Assembly: GCA_016748015.1 (NCBI GenBank)
Contig: JAAOMT010000222.1
Location: 292,817-356,816, forward strand
Direction: 5' to 3'
From: Geosiphon pyriformis
Taxonomy: Eukaryota > Glomeromycota > Glomeromycetes > Archaeosporales > Geosiphonaceae
Length of the DNA: 64,000 bases
The notes beneath the pieces are model-generated. The model ran no database searches. It was not told the DNA's origin and saw only the letters and a list, made by a program, of their open reading frames with translations. The number at the start of each line of letters is the position of its first letter. Position 1 is the first letter of the stretch. A program made the position numbers and the translations under genes. Positions 36,842 through 51,460 of the stretch are shown one piece after another.

Positions 36842-39800
36842 ATTTGGTTTAACAAGTATACTCCAATTATTATCTAAGAACATATAACATATACATGTTA
36901 CAAATTAAACGTGATTCACATACTTTTTACATATAACTAGTTATTTGGGCTAGCCAAAACCATACTATAAATCTATTATTATTGATACTTTATTACTTAA
37001 ATCTAAAAAGATCAAACATTTAGATTGTAAACCAGAATATACACTCTTATTTTTATCTATGCTAAGCAATATAATCACAACATTACCCAAATTATTATTA
37101 CTACTATTGTTAATATACACTACACTATTATTGATAACTATAAGTCTTATTTTCTTTATATAAGCCTGGTATTCAGATTTGTTGTACTATATTACTAATC
37201 TGTAAACTAATGTCAAATTTTTGACAAAAGATATTATTTTTATATCTGCTGGTTTAGAACTACCAAAAACACCCAAAGTCTTATAGTATCAATTAATAAA
37301 TACAAAATCTTTTGCCAAAATTAAATAAAAACTGATGTTATATACACAAAAAGAAAAATTTTGAATAACCACAGAAAAGGAAACAACAATGTTTAGCAGT
37401 AATAACCATTTTTCTCCAAATTCAATCAGAATTTTGCCACAAGTTATCTTATCATAAGAACACTTAAAAACATAATCAAAAATATCAATCATATTACAAA
37501 ACAAACATTTTATGTTTAGATAGGAATTATAGTACACATATTTTTGAATAATCATTAGCAAATCCCCATATAATATTTTTATAAAATAAGTTTTTAAAGA
37601 AGTCAACAGATGACCCATAGAGCCAAAAGTTATGTGTTTATTAAGATGCCAAATCTTAAAAGTTTTTTTCCAATTTATTATATTGATATCACAATAATTT
37701 TTTACCTTAGAGTCAAACCCAACTTCTTATTTAGTCTAACACAACACATGATAGAAATTTTTGACATAGTAACAAATATTGTAAGACAATACCAAATCAC
37801 TAGATTGTACAAAATACTTATTAACAAATATAAGGAAAGTTGTATTATAATAGTATATATTAAATGCAAATACATCTATATATTCATTCTTTAATATATT
37901 AGAATGGTTTTTAACTTTAATTCAAGACACTATAAGTGACTTTTTATTAATAAAATTAACAATCTGATGCCATTCTATTCATAGGTGTTTTCTAAAATCT
38001 GGCAAAGCTAAATCCAACTTGTCAATACAAGTGAAAATAGTAGCCTAACTGTCTAAATAAATAATTATATTGCTCCCCAAAAAAACACAAACAAATACAA
38101 GAACAATAGTCTTAAGTTCAACCAAAGTTGATAACATAATATTCTAAATTTTTGTTCCAATACTAATACCAATATTGAAATAAAATACAGCAGCTTCCAC
38201 AACAACCAAAGTAAAACCAAAACACTTCACAGAACTGTTTGTGTACACATTAAAAAATTCAAACCAGAACTTAACAGAATGTTTTTAGTTTTGCCAATTA
38301 AATCAGTCATGACAGAACTATAAGAATGATCACCAAAGAAATAAAGTATGTTACCAGCTATAAGTAATCTGTTATTCAAAAAATAGATAGCCAAGCTAAA
38401 TCATATTGATATAAATTCTTACAAATCTAAACATTTCTAGTGCTTAAAATACTTCCAATTAAAGCAATTATTTTTCTTGTCCAGTAGTTATTTTATGAAA
38501 GCAATTCTAAAATGTCTCAAAAAATAGACCACTTTAAAGAAAACACTATGTCCAAAAATCTTAGATATTAACATTCTACTAGAGAAATGAAATACATTTG
38601 ACAAAACAGCAGAAAAAGACAAACCATAAAATGAAAAAATTTTAACAATTCTGGCTAAAAAATTATTCTTGGAATTAACACACAATTTGATAGGATAACA
38701 CAATAGATGCACAGATAACCAACTAGAAACTTGTAAATTTAAATATTTATGAATGAAAAACTAGTCCAAAATATTATAAAACTGATAACAGAAGACGATT
38801 TACTCTTAGTCTGCACTTGGCTAAATGTTTTAATGCTGTATAAAAAAAGATATAACAATGCTATCATAAGAAAATTGCAGAAAAAACATGATTTAATTTT
38901 TAAGTCTTTTTTAATTATAATGTTCTACTTAGTACAAATGCTCTTAGGAATGAAACTAAATTGTGTTCTGTAGTTAATAATAAGTTGTAAAACTGAAGAG
39001 ACCAGATAACAAAATTGTTTATCAAAGACAGTTTTGCACAAAACTGTATTTGAAAAGAACTACATATCTGAATGCACTTTAACCAAACTCAGTTTCAACA
39101 GTCCTTCTGTAGACAAAAATATATCCAAATACTGATGAAATTTATTTTTTTTAGCCATCACAATAGATGAACTGCTGATAGACAAATAAACATCTCTGAT
39201 TCTTTGATTAATAAAAATAGCTACAGTTTTTTCAGTATTTATAAAAATATTATTAAGAACAAAAAATTCATTGCCTATATTTAAAATATACTGAATAGCA
39301 GTCTAATTACTGCCAATTCAAATTGTATTATTCACAAAAGCCTGAATAGCAAGATAAAAAGTTATTTCAGCCTGTAATTCTACTTTATTAGATTTAGCAA
39401 CAAATTTTGAATCAACTCTGTACTTATTTAAATGCTCATGCTTTTTGACTTCACATAAAAAAAGGTCATAAAAAATTCTTCAGAGAAGAAACAAAAACAC
39501 TTTATCTTGATTAAGTTTATTCAGTATCTTGTAACTATTTAAGAAACCAAAATCAATTATTATTTTGTTGATTTTATTCAAGTAAATATTTTTAAAGAAC
39601 TTAATAAACTTGCTATACATCTTGATATGTTTTAAACTAGTCTTTAGATAATACTATTCTATTAAATTATAGATCTTACACATATTTTGTAAAACTAACT
39701 AGAGTTCTCTTCTTTTTTTTAAAACATCTTCCATTACCAAACCAATAGTAAACATGAGTGACTAAATTGAAGTACTTTTTAAGACGGAAAAGTTGTCACT

Positions 39801-40061
39801 TTGAAAAACATTAAAATCATTACAAGTTAAAGATATGTGGTTCAACAAAATCTTTGACAAAATTTTTTTAGCAGTTTCAATCAAAACAATAAGTCATATG
39901 TTTGTAAGGTTACTATTTTAATCATAGAGTTTAAGAATTATTAAAACCCAAACACTTTTCCAGGAAGTTAAAACATTACTATATAGAATACAAGCATTTA
40001 ACAAGTCTAAAAAACAATTTAGCACTATATTATTACAATACTTTTAAAGTTTATTTAATAT
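36842..40061 (-). mobile_element. LINE2, 3' portion (same family as LINE1)
   Basis: Read on the minus strand from 40061 down, it has RT, RNase H region, the CCHC-like segment (CLFCNMIDIFDYVFKC at about 37505-37455) and the tail, ending near 36842 with the TTGCTTAAC-like 3' sequence also seen in LINE1 at 255-265. The RT motif C at about 39345-39320 reads FVNNTI-stop-I, so both catalytic Asp are Asn and the Trp is a stop. The other part of LINE2 is at 62986-63450, on the far side of nested element A. It is more decayed than LINE1. Confidence 0.8.
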
Positions 40062-40831
40062 TGTTATGATTAAAATTCATATTTTTATTAGTTATTATAT
40101 GTATTAGTTATTAATATTATATAATTAGCTATTCTATTTTTAGATAAGTGATTATTGATCTGATTAATAATCTGACTGTTAATCTAATTATTAATCTGAT
40201 CATTAAACTGATCAATGATTTGATCATTAAACTAATCAATGATCTGATTATTAATCTAATCATTAACCTGATTATTGACCTAATTGTTAATCTGATCATT
40301 GATCATTTTCAATAGCTATATAAACAATAAGTTTTTTAGCTGTAGAAAGTATATTAAAATAATAAAAAATAAATAAAATAACAACTTTCATCTCAAATCT
40401 TCTCTTTTTGCTAATTTCTCTTTTCTTACCTTCAAGTATCTGAACATCTTAGGATAAAAAATTACTTGTTGGCCTTTACTTACCTTTTTTTTGACATGTA
40501 TAATAGTAGTATTTGAAGATTACTAAATAAAATATGACTGAAGAGCATATCTGATACTTAATATTAAATTTTAAGAGTGTCAACATAAAACATAGAATTA
40601 TATCAGGTGTAATTATTTGTTAACAATATGAACTATCCCTCTATTTTCAAATTTTCCAGTTATTAATTGAAAAGTATAGTGACTGAAATATTTTATGAAA
40701 CTGATTTCGCATATTGAATTCTTATTTATATAATTTACTTCTTAAAGTTGAAATTCTTTTTGATTATTTCCATTACTTTACAATCCTGTTCTCTCTTGCT
40801 ATTCTTTAACTTGTTTTTTCAACTTATAACA
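40062..40831 (+). repeat. Element A 5' LTR
   Basis: It starts TGTTATGATT and ends TATAACA. About twelve 12-bp U3 units lie at 40151-40300, with a TATA box at 40317-40323. The primer site TGGTGCTCTTTGTGAGG starts at 40838, six bases after the LTR. Confidence 0.9.
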
Positions 40832-40883
40832 TAAAAGTGGTGCTCTTTGTGAGGTTGTCAAAATCCACTTTGTTTCTTATTGT

Positions 40884-42450
40884 ATAGGTGATTATTCATA
40901 CCTGTTACAACAATCAAAAAAACATTTTGAAACACACAATAAAAATGATCTAGATTTTATTAAACTTAATCTTTTGTTCTTCTGCTTAATTTGCTTCCCT
41001 ATTGAAAAACAATTTAGTAAACAATTTTAAGACTTTTAAAACTGGTTTTTAAATAAGCATTCAGCTGAAACTTATATAGTTTATACAACTTATTACTTTA
41101 ATCAAGCTTATTCTAAAGACAACTTTGAAGAAAAAACAACAGCATCAATCAACTTTTATATTCCACAATTTTTAAACAACAGCTCACTGATTTCGAATAT
41201 CTGAATTACTAAATTCACATTTGAATTGCTGCCTATCAATTAGCAAAAACTCTCTTTAAAACAGAAGAAGAAAGCTATCAAACTACTTCTGTTTTTAATA
41301 TCTTCTCAAGTAAATCAGAACATTTCACACAAACAGTAACTTCTGAACCAATAGCTAATGACTCTATGCAAGCAAACATTTTGGCCACTTTTCAAAGTAT
41401 ACAAACTGCTTTAGAGTGAAGAAACAATACTTCAATATCATTATTTAGAAGTAATGCACAAGATCCAATTGAATGATTGGATGACTTTGAAAAAACTGCC
41501 ACAGCCAACCAATATGATAATGAATACAAGTTTCAAATTATTGGTGGTTATTTTTAAGGCTCTCTTGCTATCTGGCTCTTACAAAAAACCAATGCTGGTG
41601 TTTACTAAAAAATTATTAGATAGATATCAACAAATGCTAAAAAAAAACATCTCTTTTACAATCCAGTTTAAAACTAAATTTAGAACTCTCATCTTGATTT
41701 CAAAATAGTGTATAGAATTAGAAAAAAGAATCTAAGATTCTAGTAAAGTTGTAACTGAATATGCCAAAGCAATCAAAAAGTTGATCAAGCAAGTAAACTC
41801 TGAAAAAAACTAGATAAAAGAACAAAAGATTCATTTCTTTATAAAAAAAATTGAGAACTGATCTTTCTTATGTTTTTTGGCCTCTCCTAGCTCTAAAAGA
41901 TAATCTCACAATGAATATGGTTATTGAACTTGTTCAACAAATTAAAGACAACCAAAAGATACACTTAGAATTCACACTTCTAGTTTTTGCTCCTGCTCTT
42001 GTTATGGCTTCTGCTTTTGTTATGGCTCCTGCTCCTTAAATAACTGCCACTTTTTTTGCTGTCTAGACTTCAAATCCTAATAAACAATTGATAAATAAAC
42101 TTACAGCCAATTTTGTCTGGCTATTAGAGCTCTTAGCCCAAGCAGTCAAAGAGAATTAACAACTTAAAAGACCCAGATTTGAACCCTATTTTAATCAGCC
42201 CAGCAACTCCCATATCAAAAGACAACAAAATCATGATCTACCTATGTGTTATTGCTGTGAATTAACTGAATATTTCTTCAAAAATTATAACAATTTTTTT
42301 TTGTCTTCTCTAGCTCCTAAAAATAATGATAATTAGAACAATAAAATCAACAATAATAATGTTTTTAATTAAAGATCTAATCATGTCAACATCAATTTTT
42401 TTGGAGAGAATTCTTTAGTTAAAGCCACTATTTATTAGCCTTAACTTTGG
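40884..42450 (+). pseudogene. Element A gag (decayed)
   Basis: The gag start codon has become ATA at 40884-40886 (ATG in B and C). The frame matches element C gag with many stops. The knuckle at about 42245-42290 reads C-YC-C-ELTE-Y-FFKN-Y with His and the last Cys lost. The shift site is destroyed: GCCTTAACTTTGG stands where TTTAAACTGG is expected. Confidence 0.75.
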
Positions 42451-42454
42451 TAAG

Positions 42455-45400
42455 TATACTTCCAAAAAGTGAGAGTATAAGCCAATCAGAAAAAAACTTT
42501 TTTTATGCTTTTAATCTAATTAATAATAATCATAATATAGATAAACTAGCAATTAACATCTTTGAATTAACAAGAAAAAAAAAAAGCCAAAATTGATTTT
42601 GTTCTAGACCTAAACAAAGCATCTACATCAATTGCTAATAACAATAAGTTACCAAAAGCCAAAGTTTTTAAAAATCTTCTAAAATTGGAATCTTCAGAAA
42701 TAATACAAAAATCTGGTCTTTATTCTATTGTTAAGGATCTTATGGAAACCCCAGCTTATATTATCTTTGGCCAGCTAATAACCCATCTACAGTTTAGAAA
42801 AGATCTTTACAAATCATTAATTCCAAAAAAAAAAACACCAAAAATCAACAAGTGCTTTTACCAAGCTGAACTTGCTGACAACAGCAATGTTACTTCCTTA
42901 ATTTGCAAAGCCCAAGTGGCTGGTTACTTTATTGATCTGATCTTAGACAGTAGATTATCTATTAATGTTATTGCCAAACATTTTCTTGAAGCAATTGGCA
43001 GAAAAATTGATGAATTTTTAATTAGACCAATAACCAATATACATGATAACAAAAAAAAAGACCTGAACATAGCCAAAGCTGTTTTTGTTTATATCAATAG
43101 CATTAATATTGAAACTAACATAGAAATATTTAAAGCAAAAGACTATATCATTATTGTTGGCAATAAATGGTTCAAGAAAGCCAAAGCACTACTTAACTAT
43201 AAACTTTGTAAGCTAACTATTAGATGTAATAAAAAACCCACTATGGTTAAGTATTGCCATTGGACAACTCTTCTAATATCCAAACAGAATCAAGAAGATG
43301 AACAATCAGATAAATCAGATAATGAAAAAAGTAATGAAAAAGAAGATCAAGAAAAACAAAAAGAAACTATTGAACTTATTTATACTATTTTTACCAGCAA
43401 TAGCAAGCCATTAGATAATATCAAAGCTAACAAAAAAGAAATCATTTTAAATAGCAAGCTGATTTGTTGGTTTTATTATGATATTTTCAGAAGAACCTTC
43501 AATAAAAAACTTGGCAAAAAAGCAAAATACAGTTATTGATGACATAGTTTTTGTGCCAGGTGCTGGTGTAATAAATTTTTGTATTCTCCTAGTGATAAAT
43601 ACAAGTTCTGTCTGATTTATTACAAAGATTGGGAACCAATTAGTTTGATATCCAGAGAAAAAATAAAAGAAATATAAAAGTCCTTTGAAAATGAATTACT
43701 TGAGATTCAATTACTTGCAGTAAAACAAAGAAAACTCTCTCCAGAAGAAAAAAAAATAAATATTGAAAATCTGTTGGCTAAAAATAGCCCAGTTATCTTA
43801 AAAAAAAGTAATACTTCTAGATAAACCCATATAATACAACACACTATTACTACCAGAAAAACTTATCTCATCCATTTGAAGTCTTATCAATCCAATCAAC
43901 ACAATGATGAGTTCATTAAGAAAGAAATAACCAGAATGAAAAATCTTGAATTCATACAAAAAAACAAGAATAAATAAACTTTTTTAGTTGTAGTAGTATC
44001 CAAAAAAGATGGAGCCTTACACTTCTGTGTAGACTACTGTCAATTAAATGCCATTACTATAAAAAACATATACCCACTTCCTAAAATTAATGCAATGTTA
44101 GACAAATTCAATGGTGCTGTTTTCTTCTCAACTATTGACTTAACTGCTGGATTTTGGCAAATAGAAATAGATCTAAAAAGCAGAAAAAAAACTGCTTTTA
44201 TTACCAAGTATGATACTTACAAATTCACCATCATGCCTTTTGGTTTCACTAATGTCTCTCTTACTTTTTAATGTCTAATAAACAATGTATTTGAATCAGT
44301 AAAAAAAAACTTTGTTCTGGTCTACTTAGATAACATAATAGTATACTCAAAAACATGGAATGAACACCTTAAACACTTGCAAAAGGTTTTTGACCTCTTT
44401 AGAAATGCTGGCCTCAAGATAAACTTAATCAAATCTTTCTTTGAACAAAAATCCACCCAGTTTCTTGGTCATCTTATTACAAAAAATAGAATTTTTTTTG
44501 ACCCAGCTAAAGTTGAAAAAGTCCAGAACATTAAACAACTAATAAATATTCCTAAACTATGCTTTTTTCTTGGTTTGGCCTCTTACTATCACAAATTTAT
44601 CAAGAATTTCTCCAAAATCATCTTTTTTTTCAATTAGCTACTCAAAAAAAATGTTAATTATTACTGGAGCACTTACCAGTAAAAAGTTTTTGAAACTCTG
44701 AAGGAAAAACTTGTTACTGAACTAATTCTTAAGCAACTTAATCTGGACCAATCTTTTATTTTCCATACTAATATTTCTGGCTATAGACTTGGTGCTATCT
44801 TCTTACAAAAAGATAAAAATAACAAAAAACATGCTATAGCATATGTTAATAGAACTTTTACATTAGCAGAAAAAAACTATTTAGTTATTGAACAAAAATG
44901 CTTAGCAGTAGTTTAAACTACTAGTTACTGAAATCAATATTTTTTTGGTGTGAAATTTTTAGTGGTAATAGACTATCAAGTCTTGGTTTGGCTATGCAAT
45001 AAAAAGAAGCTAGAACACAAAAAAATAACTTGTTGAATACTCTATCTGAATGAATTTAACTATAATATTCAATATTATAAAGGAGCTAATCATCAAAATG
45101 TCGATGCTTTCTTTAGACTTACTATCCAGTAACAGTACAACTTTTTTAAACCAAACCAACCTAATTATTAGTAACTTTCTCCTTTAACAAACACAATAAT
45201 GAATTTGAACAACTACTCTGTTTTAATAGAATTTTTAGGTAAAAAATAATACCCATCTGATTACACTTAACAGCAAAGAGAACATTTGCACAAACAATTA
45301 AATTTCTATTTGATTTACCAAAACCAGTTATATAAAAGAAACAGAAAAGATCCTAACTACTCCCAAAGAGTCATAAAATTTAAAAAAAGAAAAATTGTGA

Positions 45401-45997
45401 TCTACAACATGTATACCAATCTATTAGCTGAATACTTTGAAAAAACAAAAACAATTCAAAAAACTTTAACTTGTTATTATTGGCCTATTTTGAAAAAAAA
45501 CATTTCTGAGTATATTAAAATCTGTAATACTTGCCAAAAAAGAAAAAAATCTAATTACAAAGAAAATATCTATTCAATTTTTGTTAGTCAACCATTTAAC
45601 AGAATTGATATAAATGTTATTGAATTTTTAACAATAACTTTTAATGGCAACAAATATATTATCACAGCTACCAACTATCTTATAAAGTGAGTAGAAACAA
45701 GAGCCATTTCAGACTAAACAGCAGTCTTAATAGCCAATTTTATTTATAAAGATATTATTTGTCATTATAACTGCTTCAAAGAACTTTTATCTGATAAAGA
45801 AAGAGCTTTTTTCAGTACACTGGTTGAAAAACTTTGTAGAAAAATGGGAATACATTATAAACTTTTTTCTCCTTATCACCCTCAAACAAATAGCTTAGTA
45901 AAACATTTTAATAGAACACTATGTAAAACTTTAGCCAAAACTAATAAAAAACAAACTTATGAGACAAAGTATTGTTTTCAGCCTTGTTTGTTTATAG
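42455..45997 (+). pseudogene. Element A pol up to the element B insertion
   Basis: Protease reads DLILDSRLSINVIAKHF in 42685-43539. RT has TIDLTAGFWQIEI, FGFTNVSLTF and VYLDNIIVYSK (YLDD changed to YLDN at about 44325). RNase H follows (FHTNISGYRLGAI, about 44760), then integrase at 45286-45960 with NRIDINVIEFL (first Asp changed to Asn), LLSDKERAFFS and NSLVKHFNRTLC (Glu changed to Lys). The frame is cut by element B at SLFVYS, ATAG 45994-45997. Confidence 0.85.
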
Positions 45998-46721
45998 TAT
46001 TACAGGTTGGAGTAACAAGTTAATAGATAGCAAGGGAAAACAGGATTGTAGAGTGATGGAAATAATCAAAAAAATTTCAATTTTAAGGAGCAAATTGAAT
46101 GAGTAAGAATTCAATATACAAGATTAGTCTCATAAAATATCTTAGTTGCTGTACTTTTCAAAAGATAACCAAGAAATTTGAAGGTAGAGGAATAGTTCAT
46201 ACTGTTAACAAATGATCATGACTGGTATAATTCTATGCCTCATGTTGGTGCTCTTAAAATTCAATATCAGGTATTAGATGTACTCTTCAATTATGCTTTA
46301 TTCAATAATCTTTAAATGCTACAATTATACAAGTCAGGAAAAGGATAGGTAAATGCCACAAGTAATTTTTTATTCCAAGATATTCAGATACTTGAAGGTA
46401 AAGAAAAAAAAATTAGTAATAAAAGAAAGATTAAAATGAAAGTTGTTATTTTATTTATTTGATCCTTGATTTCTACATACTTTTCTACAGCTAAGAGATT
46501 CATCACTTATATAGCTATCAAAAGTAGTCAATAATCAGATCAATGACTAGGTCAATGATCAGGTTAATAATCAAGTTAATGATCAGATCAATAATTAGGT
46601 CAATAGTCAGGTTATTGATTAAGTCAATAATCACTTTTTAAAAATAGAGTGGCTAATTTATATGATATTAGTGGCTAATACATGTAATAATTAATAAAAA
46701 GTATAAGTTTTAATTGTAATA
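45998..46721 (-). repeat. Element B 3' LTR
   Basis: On the minus strand it starts TATTACAATT (TG changed to TA) and ends ACCTGTAATA. About eight 12-bp units lie at 46530-46630. It matches the split 5' LTR at 53054-53684 and 61089-61146. Confidence 0.88.
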
Positions 46722-47347
46722 TTATCTTTTCCAAAGAGATTGAGCTCCAGTAAAATCAAGCTATTTATGGTGTAATCTATTTGAAGAGTTTTATTTAACT
46801 TAAAGCTAACTAGTTTGTTAAAGTCTTTTGTAGATAGGGTATATAATACTTGAAGTAAAATGAGTTTTGTATCCAAGAGACCAAATCTTTGTATTAGAGT
46901 TTTGGCTCTTTTAGCAATAATTAAAACTCTTGGGACATCTAATTGTATAATGCCCAAAATTTCTGTCTGTATCTCTGAAGTTGTTTTCTTCATGAGTTTT
47001 ATATCTTCTATGATTTTTCCAAAGCGACCATAAAGTTCTAATTGCCTTTCATATGACAAGTTTTTGTTTATAAGTAAGATTTCTTAAAGTGTTTTTTCAA
47101 TTGTACTAAAAAGTGGAAGTATAGTTGTTGTTATATTTTCCAACAGATATTTATTTATTTTGCTACCAATTTTTTTTCTTCTGGTAGTAGTTTTCTTTGA
47201 TCTAATAACAATATGTGTTCTACTATTATTAATTATAGTGGTTTGTTTTCTAATGATTAAAGTAACATTTGGATAGTTTTTGATCCAATACTCATAAAGA
47301 ATATAGAAGACATTTTGAATGTTTTGATCCAGAAAATAATTGTTCAT
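46691..47347 (-). pseudogene. Element B ORF3
   Basis: ATG at 47347 to TAA at 46691, exactly 219 codons, the same length as in D. A single internal stop (TAA at 47086-47084, where other copies have a Gln codon) and otherwise an open frame. It ends 31 nt inside the 3' LTR. Readable pieces: MNNYFLDQNIQNVFYILYEY, SYERQLELYGRFGKIIEDIK, QLDVPRVLIIAKRAKTLIQR. Confidence 0.78.
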
Positions 47348-47388
47348 GTTGATTGAAAATATCTCTGTTTTGGGAATGGTGCATTTAT

Positions 47389-50300
47389 TTATACTTGATT
47401 TTTGCTGATTATTTAAGTCAATATTACCACAACAGACAACCAATCAGATTGTTTATGATATTTCTTGAGTCATATACCATGAACAAAATGATTATTAAAG
47501 ATTGTTTTGAATTGATTTTGAAGAATATAAGAACTATTGTTCAAAACTTTGTTGACTATAAAGGGTCTTTTCTATCAGCTAGAGAATTTATTATTATAAA
47601 CATTGTTTCTGTCTGAATAGTATTCCAATACCAAGTTACTAATACTTAAAGAAAATGTTTTATAAGTTTTCTTTTTCTTAAGCTTTTCTTAGAACTGTTT
47701 TATTTTTTCAAAAGTGATTATTCATGCTTTTACCAAGGAGTTAAAAATGATACCAAATTTTTTTTACAAAATGTCTTTGTAATTTTCTATTGTGATCTTT
47801 TCAAAAGGTATTGTCTCAATGTCAGTTTCTATTGGTAGTGTTGCCATGCATCTATAGAACAGATAAAAAAGTTCATAACTTGTTATGTCATGATTCACAG
47901 TTTTATAAGCAAACAAAGCCAAAGGCAGTACTTTGTCCTATAAGTTTATTTCTTTACTGGTTTTGGCTAAGATTTCACACAGTGTTCTATTAAAACGTTC
48001 TACTAGGTTATTTGTTTAGGAGTAATAAAAGGAAAAAAGTTTATGATGTATTCCCATTTTTCTACAAAGTTCTTCAACCAGTGTACTAAGAAAAGCTTTT
48101 CTTCTATCAGATAAAAGTTTTTTGGGACAGCCATGACAGCAAATAATATCTTCATAAATGAAATTGGCTATTGAGACTGCTATTTGGTCAGGAGTGGCTC
48201 TTGCTTCTACTCACTTTGTAAAATAGTCAATAACTGTGATAATATATCTGTTGTCATTAGAAGTTATTGTTAAAAGTCTAACAACATCTATACCAATTCT
48301 GTCAAATGATTGACCAACAGAAATTGGATGGATATCTTCTTTGTGATTGGGTTTGCCTCTTTTTTGGCAAATGTCACAGGTTTTAATGTATTTAGCAATG
48401 TTTTTTTCCAAGATAGGCCAATAATAGCAAGCTAAAGTTTTCTGATTTGTCTTTGTTTTTTCAAAGTGTTCAGCTAATAGATCAGTGTGCATGTTGTATA
48501 TTACAATTTCTCTTTCTTCAAATTTGATGACTCTCTGAAAGTGGTCAGGATCTTTTCTATTTTTTTTATATAGCTGGTTCTGACAAATCAAATAGAAATT
48601 TGATTGTTTGCGCAAATGTTCTCTTTGCTGTTAAGTGTATTCTAATAGATATTGTCTTTTACCTAAAAATTCCATTAAGGCAAAATAGTTGTCCAAGTTT
48701 ATTATCATGTTTGTTTGTGAAAAAGTTATTAATAATTAAGTTGGTTTGGTTTAAAAGGTTGTACTATCACTGGATGATAAGTCTAGAGAAAATGTTAGTG
48801 TTTTAATGATTTGCTTTTTTGCAGTGTTGAATATTATAGTCAAATTCATCCAAATGAAGTATTCAGCAAATTATTTGTTTGTGTTCTAGCTTCTTTTTAT
48901 TATGCAGCCAAACCAAGACTTGATGATCTGTTACCACTAAGAATTTTGCACCAAGAAGATATTGATTCTAGTAACTAGTAGTCTAAACTACTGCTAAGCA
49001 TTCTTGTTCAGTAACTAAATAGTTTTTTTTTGCTGGTGTAAGAGATTTACTGGCATATGCTATAACATGTTTTTTGCTATTTTCATCTTTCTGTGAAAAA
49101 ACAGTACCAAGTTCATAGTCAGATGTATCAGTGTAGAGGATAAAAGGTTGGTTCAGATCAGGTTGTTTAAGAATTGGTTCAGTAATAAGTTTTTCCTTCA
49201 GAATTTTAAAAGTTTTTTGTTAATGAATGCCCCAGTAATAATTGACATTTTTCCTGAGTAGCTGATTGAGAGAAAAAGCAATTTTGGAGAAATCCTTGAT
49301 AAATTTGCGATAGTAAAAGACCAATCCAAGGAAAGAGTGTAGTTTAGAAACATTTATTAGTTGTCTAATGTTCTGAACTTTTTCAACTTTAGCTGGATCA
49401 GAGAAAATTCTATCTTTTGTAATAAGATGACCAAGAAATTAGGTGGATTGGCATTTAAAGAAAGATTTAATTTGGTTGATCTTAAGGCCAGCATTTCTGA
49501 GCAGGTCAAAAACCATTTGTAAGTGTTCAAGATGTTTATTTCAGATTTTTGAATAGACTATTATGTCATTTAAGTAGACTAAAACAAAGTTTTCTTTTAC
49601 TGATTCAAATACTTTGTCTATTAGGCATTGAAAAGTGGGAAGAGCATTGGTAAGACCAAAAAACATGACTGTGAATTCATAAGTGCCATACTTGATAATG
49701 AAAGCAGTTTTCTTTTTGCTTTTTGGATCCATCTTTACTTGCCAGAATCTAGCAGTTAAGTCAATGGTTGAGAAGAAAGCAGCACTATTGAATTTATCTA
49801 ACATTGCATCAATTTTGGGGAGTGAGTATATGTTTCTTATAATGATGACATTTAATTGATGGTAGTTGACACAGAAGTGTAGAGTTCTATCTTTCTTGGA
49901 TATCATTACAACTGAAAATGCTTATTTACTTTTGGTTTCTTGTATGAATCCAAGATTTTTCATCCAGTTTATTTCTTTCTTGATGAATTCATTATTGTAA
50001 CAGTTGGATTAATAGGGTTTCAAGTGGATAGAGCAAGTTTTTCTGGTGATGATGATATATTGTATTATATGAATGTGTTCAGAAGCATCACCTTTTTTGG
50101 ATATAACTGGGCTATTTTTAGCCAATAGGTTTTTAATGTCCACTTTTTTTTCTTCAGGGGAGAGTTTTTTTTGTTCTATAATTAATGATTAGATTTCAGG
50201 TGGTTCATTCTTAAAAGATTTTTGGACTTCTTTTATTTCTTTACGAGATATCAAGCTGATTAGTTTCCAATTTTTGTAATAAATCAGGCAAAACATGCAT

Positions 50301-51460
50301 TCATTGTTAGGAGAGTACAATGGTTTATCACACCAGCACTGAGCACAAGGATCATGCCACCAATAACTGTATTTTGCTTTCTTGTCAGGCTTTCTGTCAA
50401 AGGTTCTTCTGAGAATATCATAGTAGGGCCAACAGATCAGCTTGCCATTTACCATAATTTCTTCTTTATCTGCTTTAACATTATCTAATGGCTTGCCATT
50501 GCTGGTAAAGATGATGTAGACAAGTTTAGCAATTTCTTTTTGTTCTTTTTGTTCATCTTCTTCTTTATTTTCTTTATCATCTGATTCATCTGATTGCTCT
50601 TTTTCTTGGCTTTGTTTGGGTACTGGAGGAGTTGTCTAATAGTAATACTTAACCATGATGGGTTTCTTACCACATCTGATGGTTAGTTCACAGAGTTCAT
50701 AATTAAGCAAAACTTTTGTTTTCTTGAGCCATTCATTGCCAACTATTATGGTGTATTCTTTCATTTCAGATACTTCTATGTCAGTTTCAATGCTGATGCT
50801 ATTAATTCAGACAGAAACAGCTTTGGCTATCTCCAGACTTTTCTTCTTGTCACCATGTACATTGGTCATTGGTTTTGTAGATGGTTCATTAATCTTTTTG
50901 CCAATTGCTTCTAAAAAGTGTTTGGCAATGACACTAACAGATGATCCACTGTTCAGGATCAGATCAATAAAGTAACCAGTCACTTGGGCTTTACAAATAA
51001 AAGGGATAACATTGCTGTTGTTAGCAAGTTCAGCTTGACATAAACACTTGTTGGTCTTTGGTGTCTTTTTTTTGGAAATCAAAGATTTGCAAAGATTTTT
51101 TCTGAATTGGAAATGAGTCATTAACTGGTCAAAGATAATATGAGCAGGTGTTTTCATGAGATTTTTGACAACAAAATAAGAATCAGATTTTTGTACTATT
51201 TCTGAGGGTTTCAATTTTGGAGAATTTTTAAAAACTTTGATCTTTTGTGATTTATTGTTATCAGCAGTTGATGTGGAGGCTTTCTTTGGATCTATAATAA
51301 AATCAATCTTGACTTTCTTCTTTTTTCTTGTTAATTTAGAAGTGTTGATTGCTAGTTTATCTATGTTATAGTTATCATCAGTTAGATTAAAAGCATAAAA
51401 AAAGTTTTCTTCTGATTGGCTTGCACTCTCATCCTTTGGAGATATGCCTACTAGTTTAAA
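47389..51460 (-). pseudogene. Element B pol
   Basis: Read downward from the shift site. Protease reads DLILNSGSSVSVIAKHF at about 50970-50930 (catalytic Asp is Asn). The Cys-rich linker has HDPCAQCWC and NECMFCLIYYKNW. RT at 49906-49541 has TIDLTARFWQVKM and VLVYLNDIIVYSK (YLDD changed to YLND). Next are RNase H (about 49140-48800) and integrase at 48615 down with HTDLLAEHF, CDICQKRGK and DRIGIDVVRLL (first Asp kept). The pol stop is TAA at 47391-47389, 41 nt before the ORF3 ATG. Confidence 0.85.

Noticed and set aside
37610-38973. Plus-strand ORFs at 37610-37894 and 38749-38973
   Set aside because: They are antisense to LINE2 coding relics and carry no motif.
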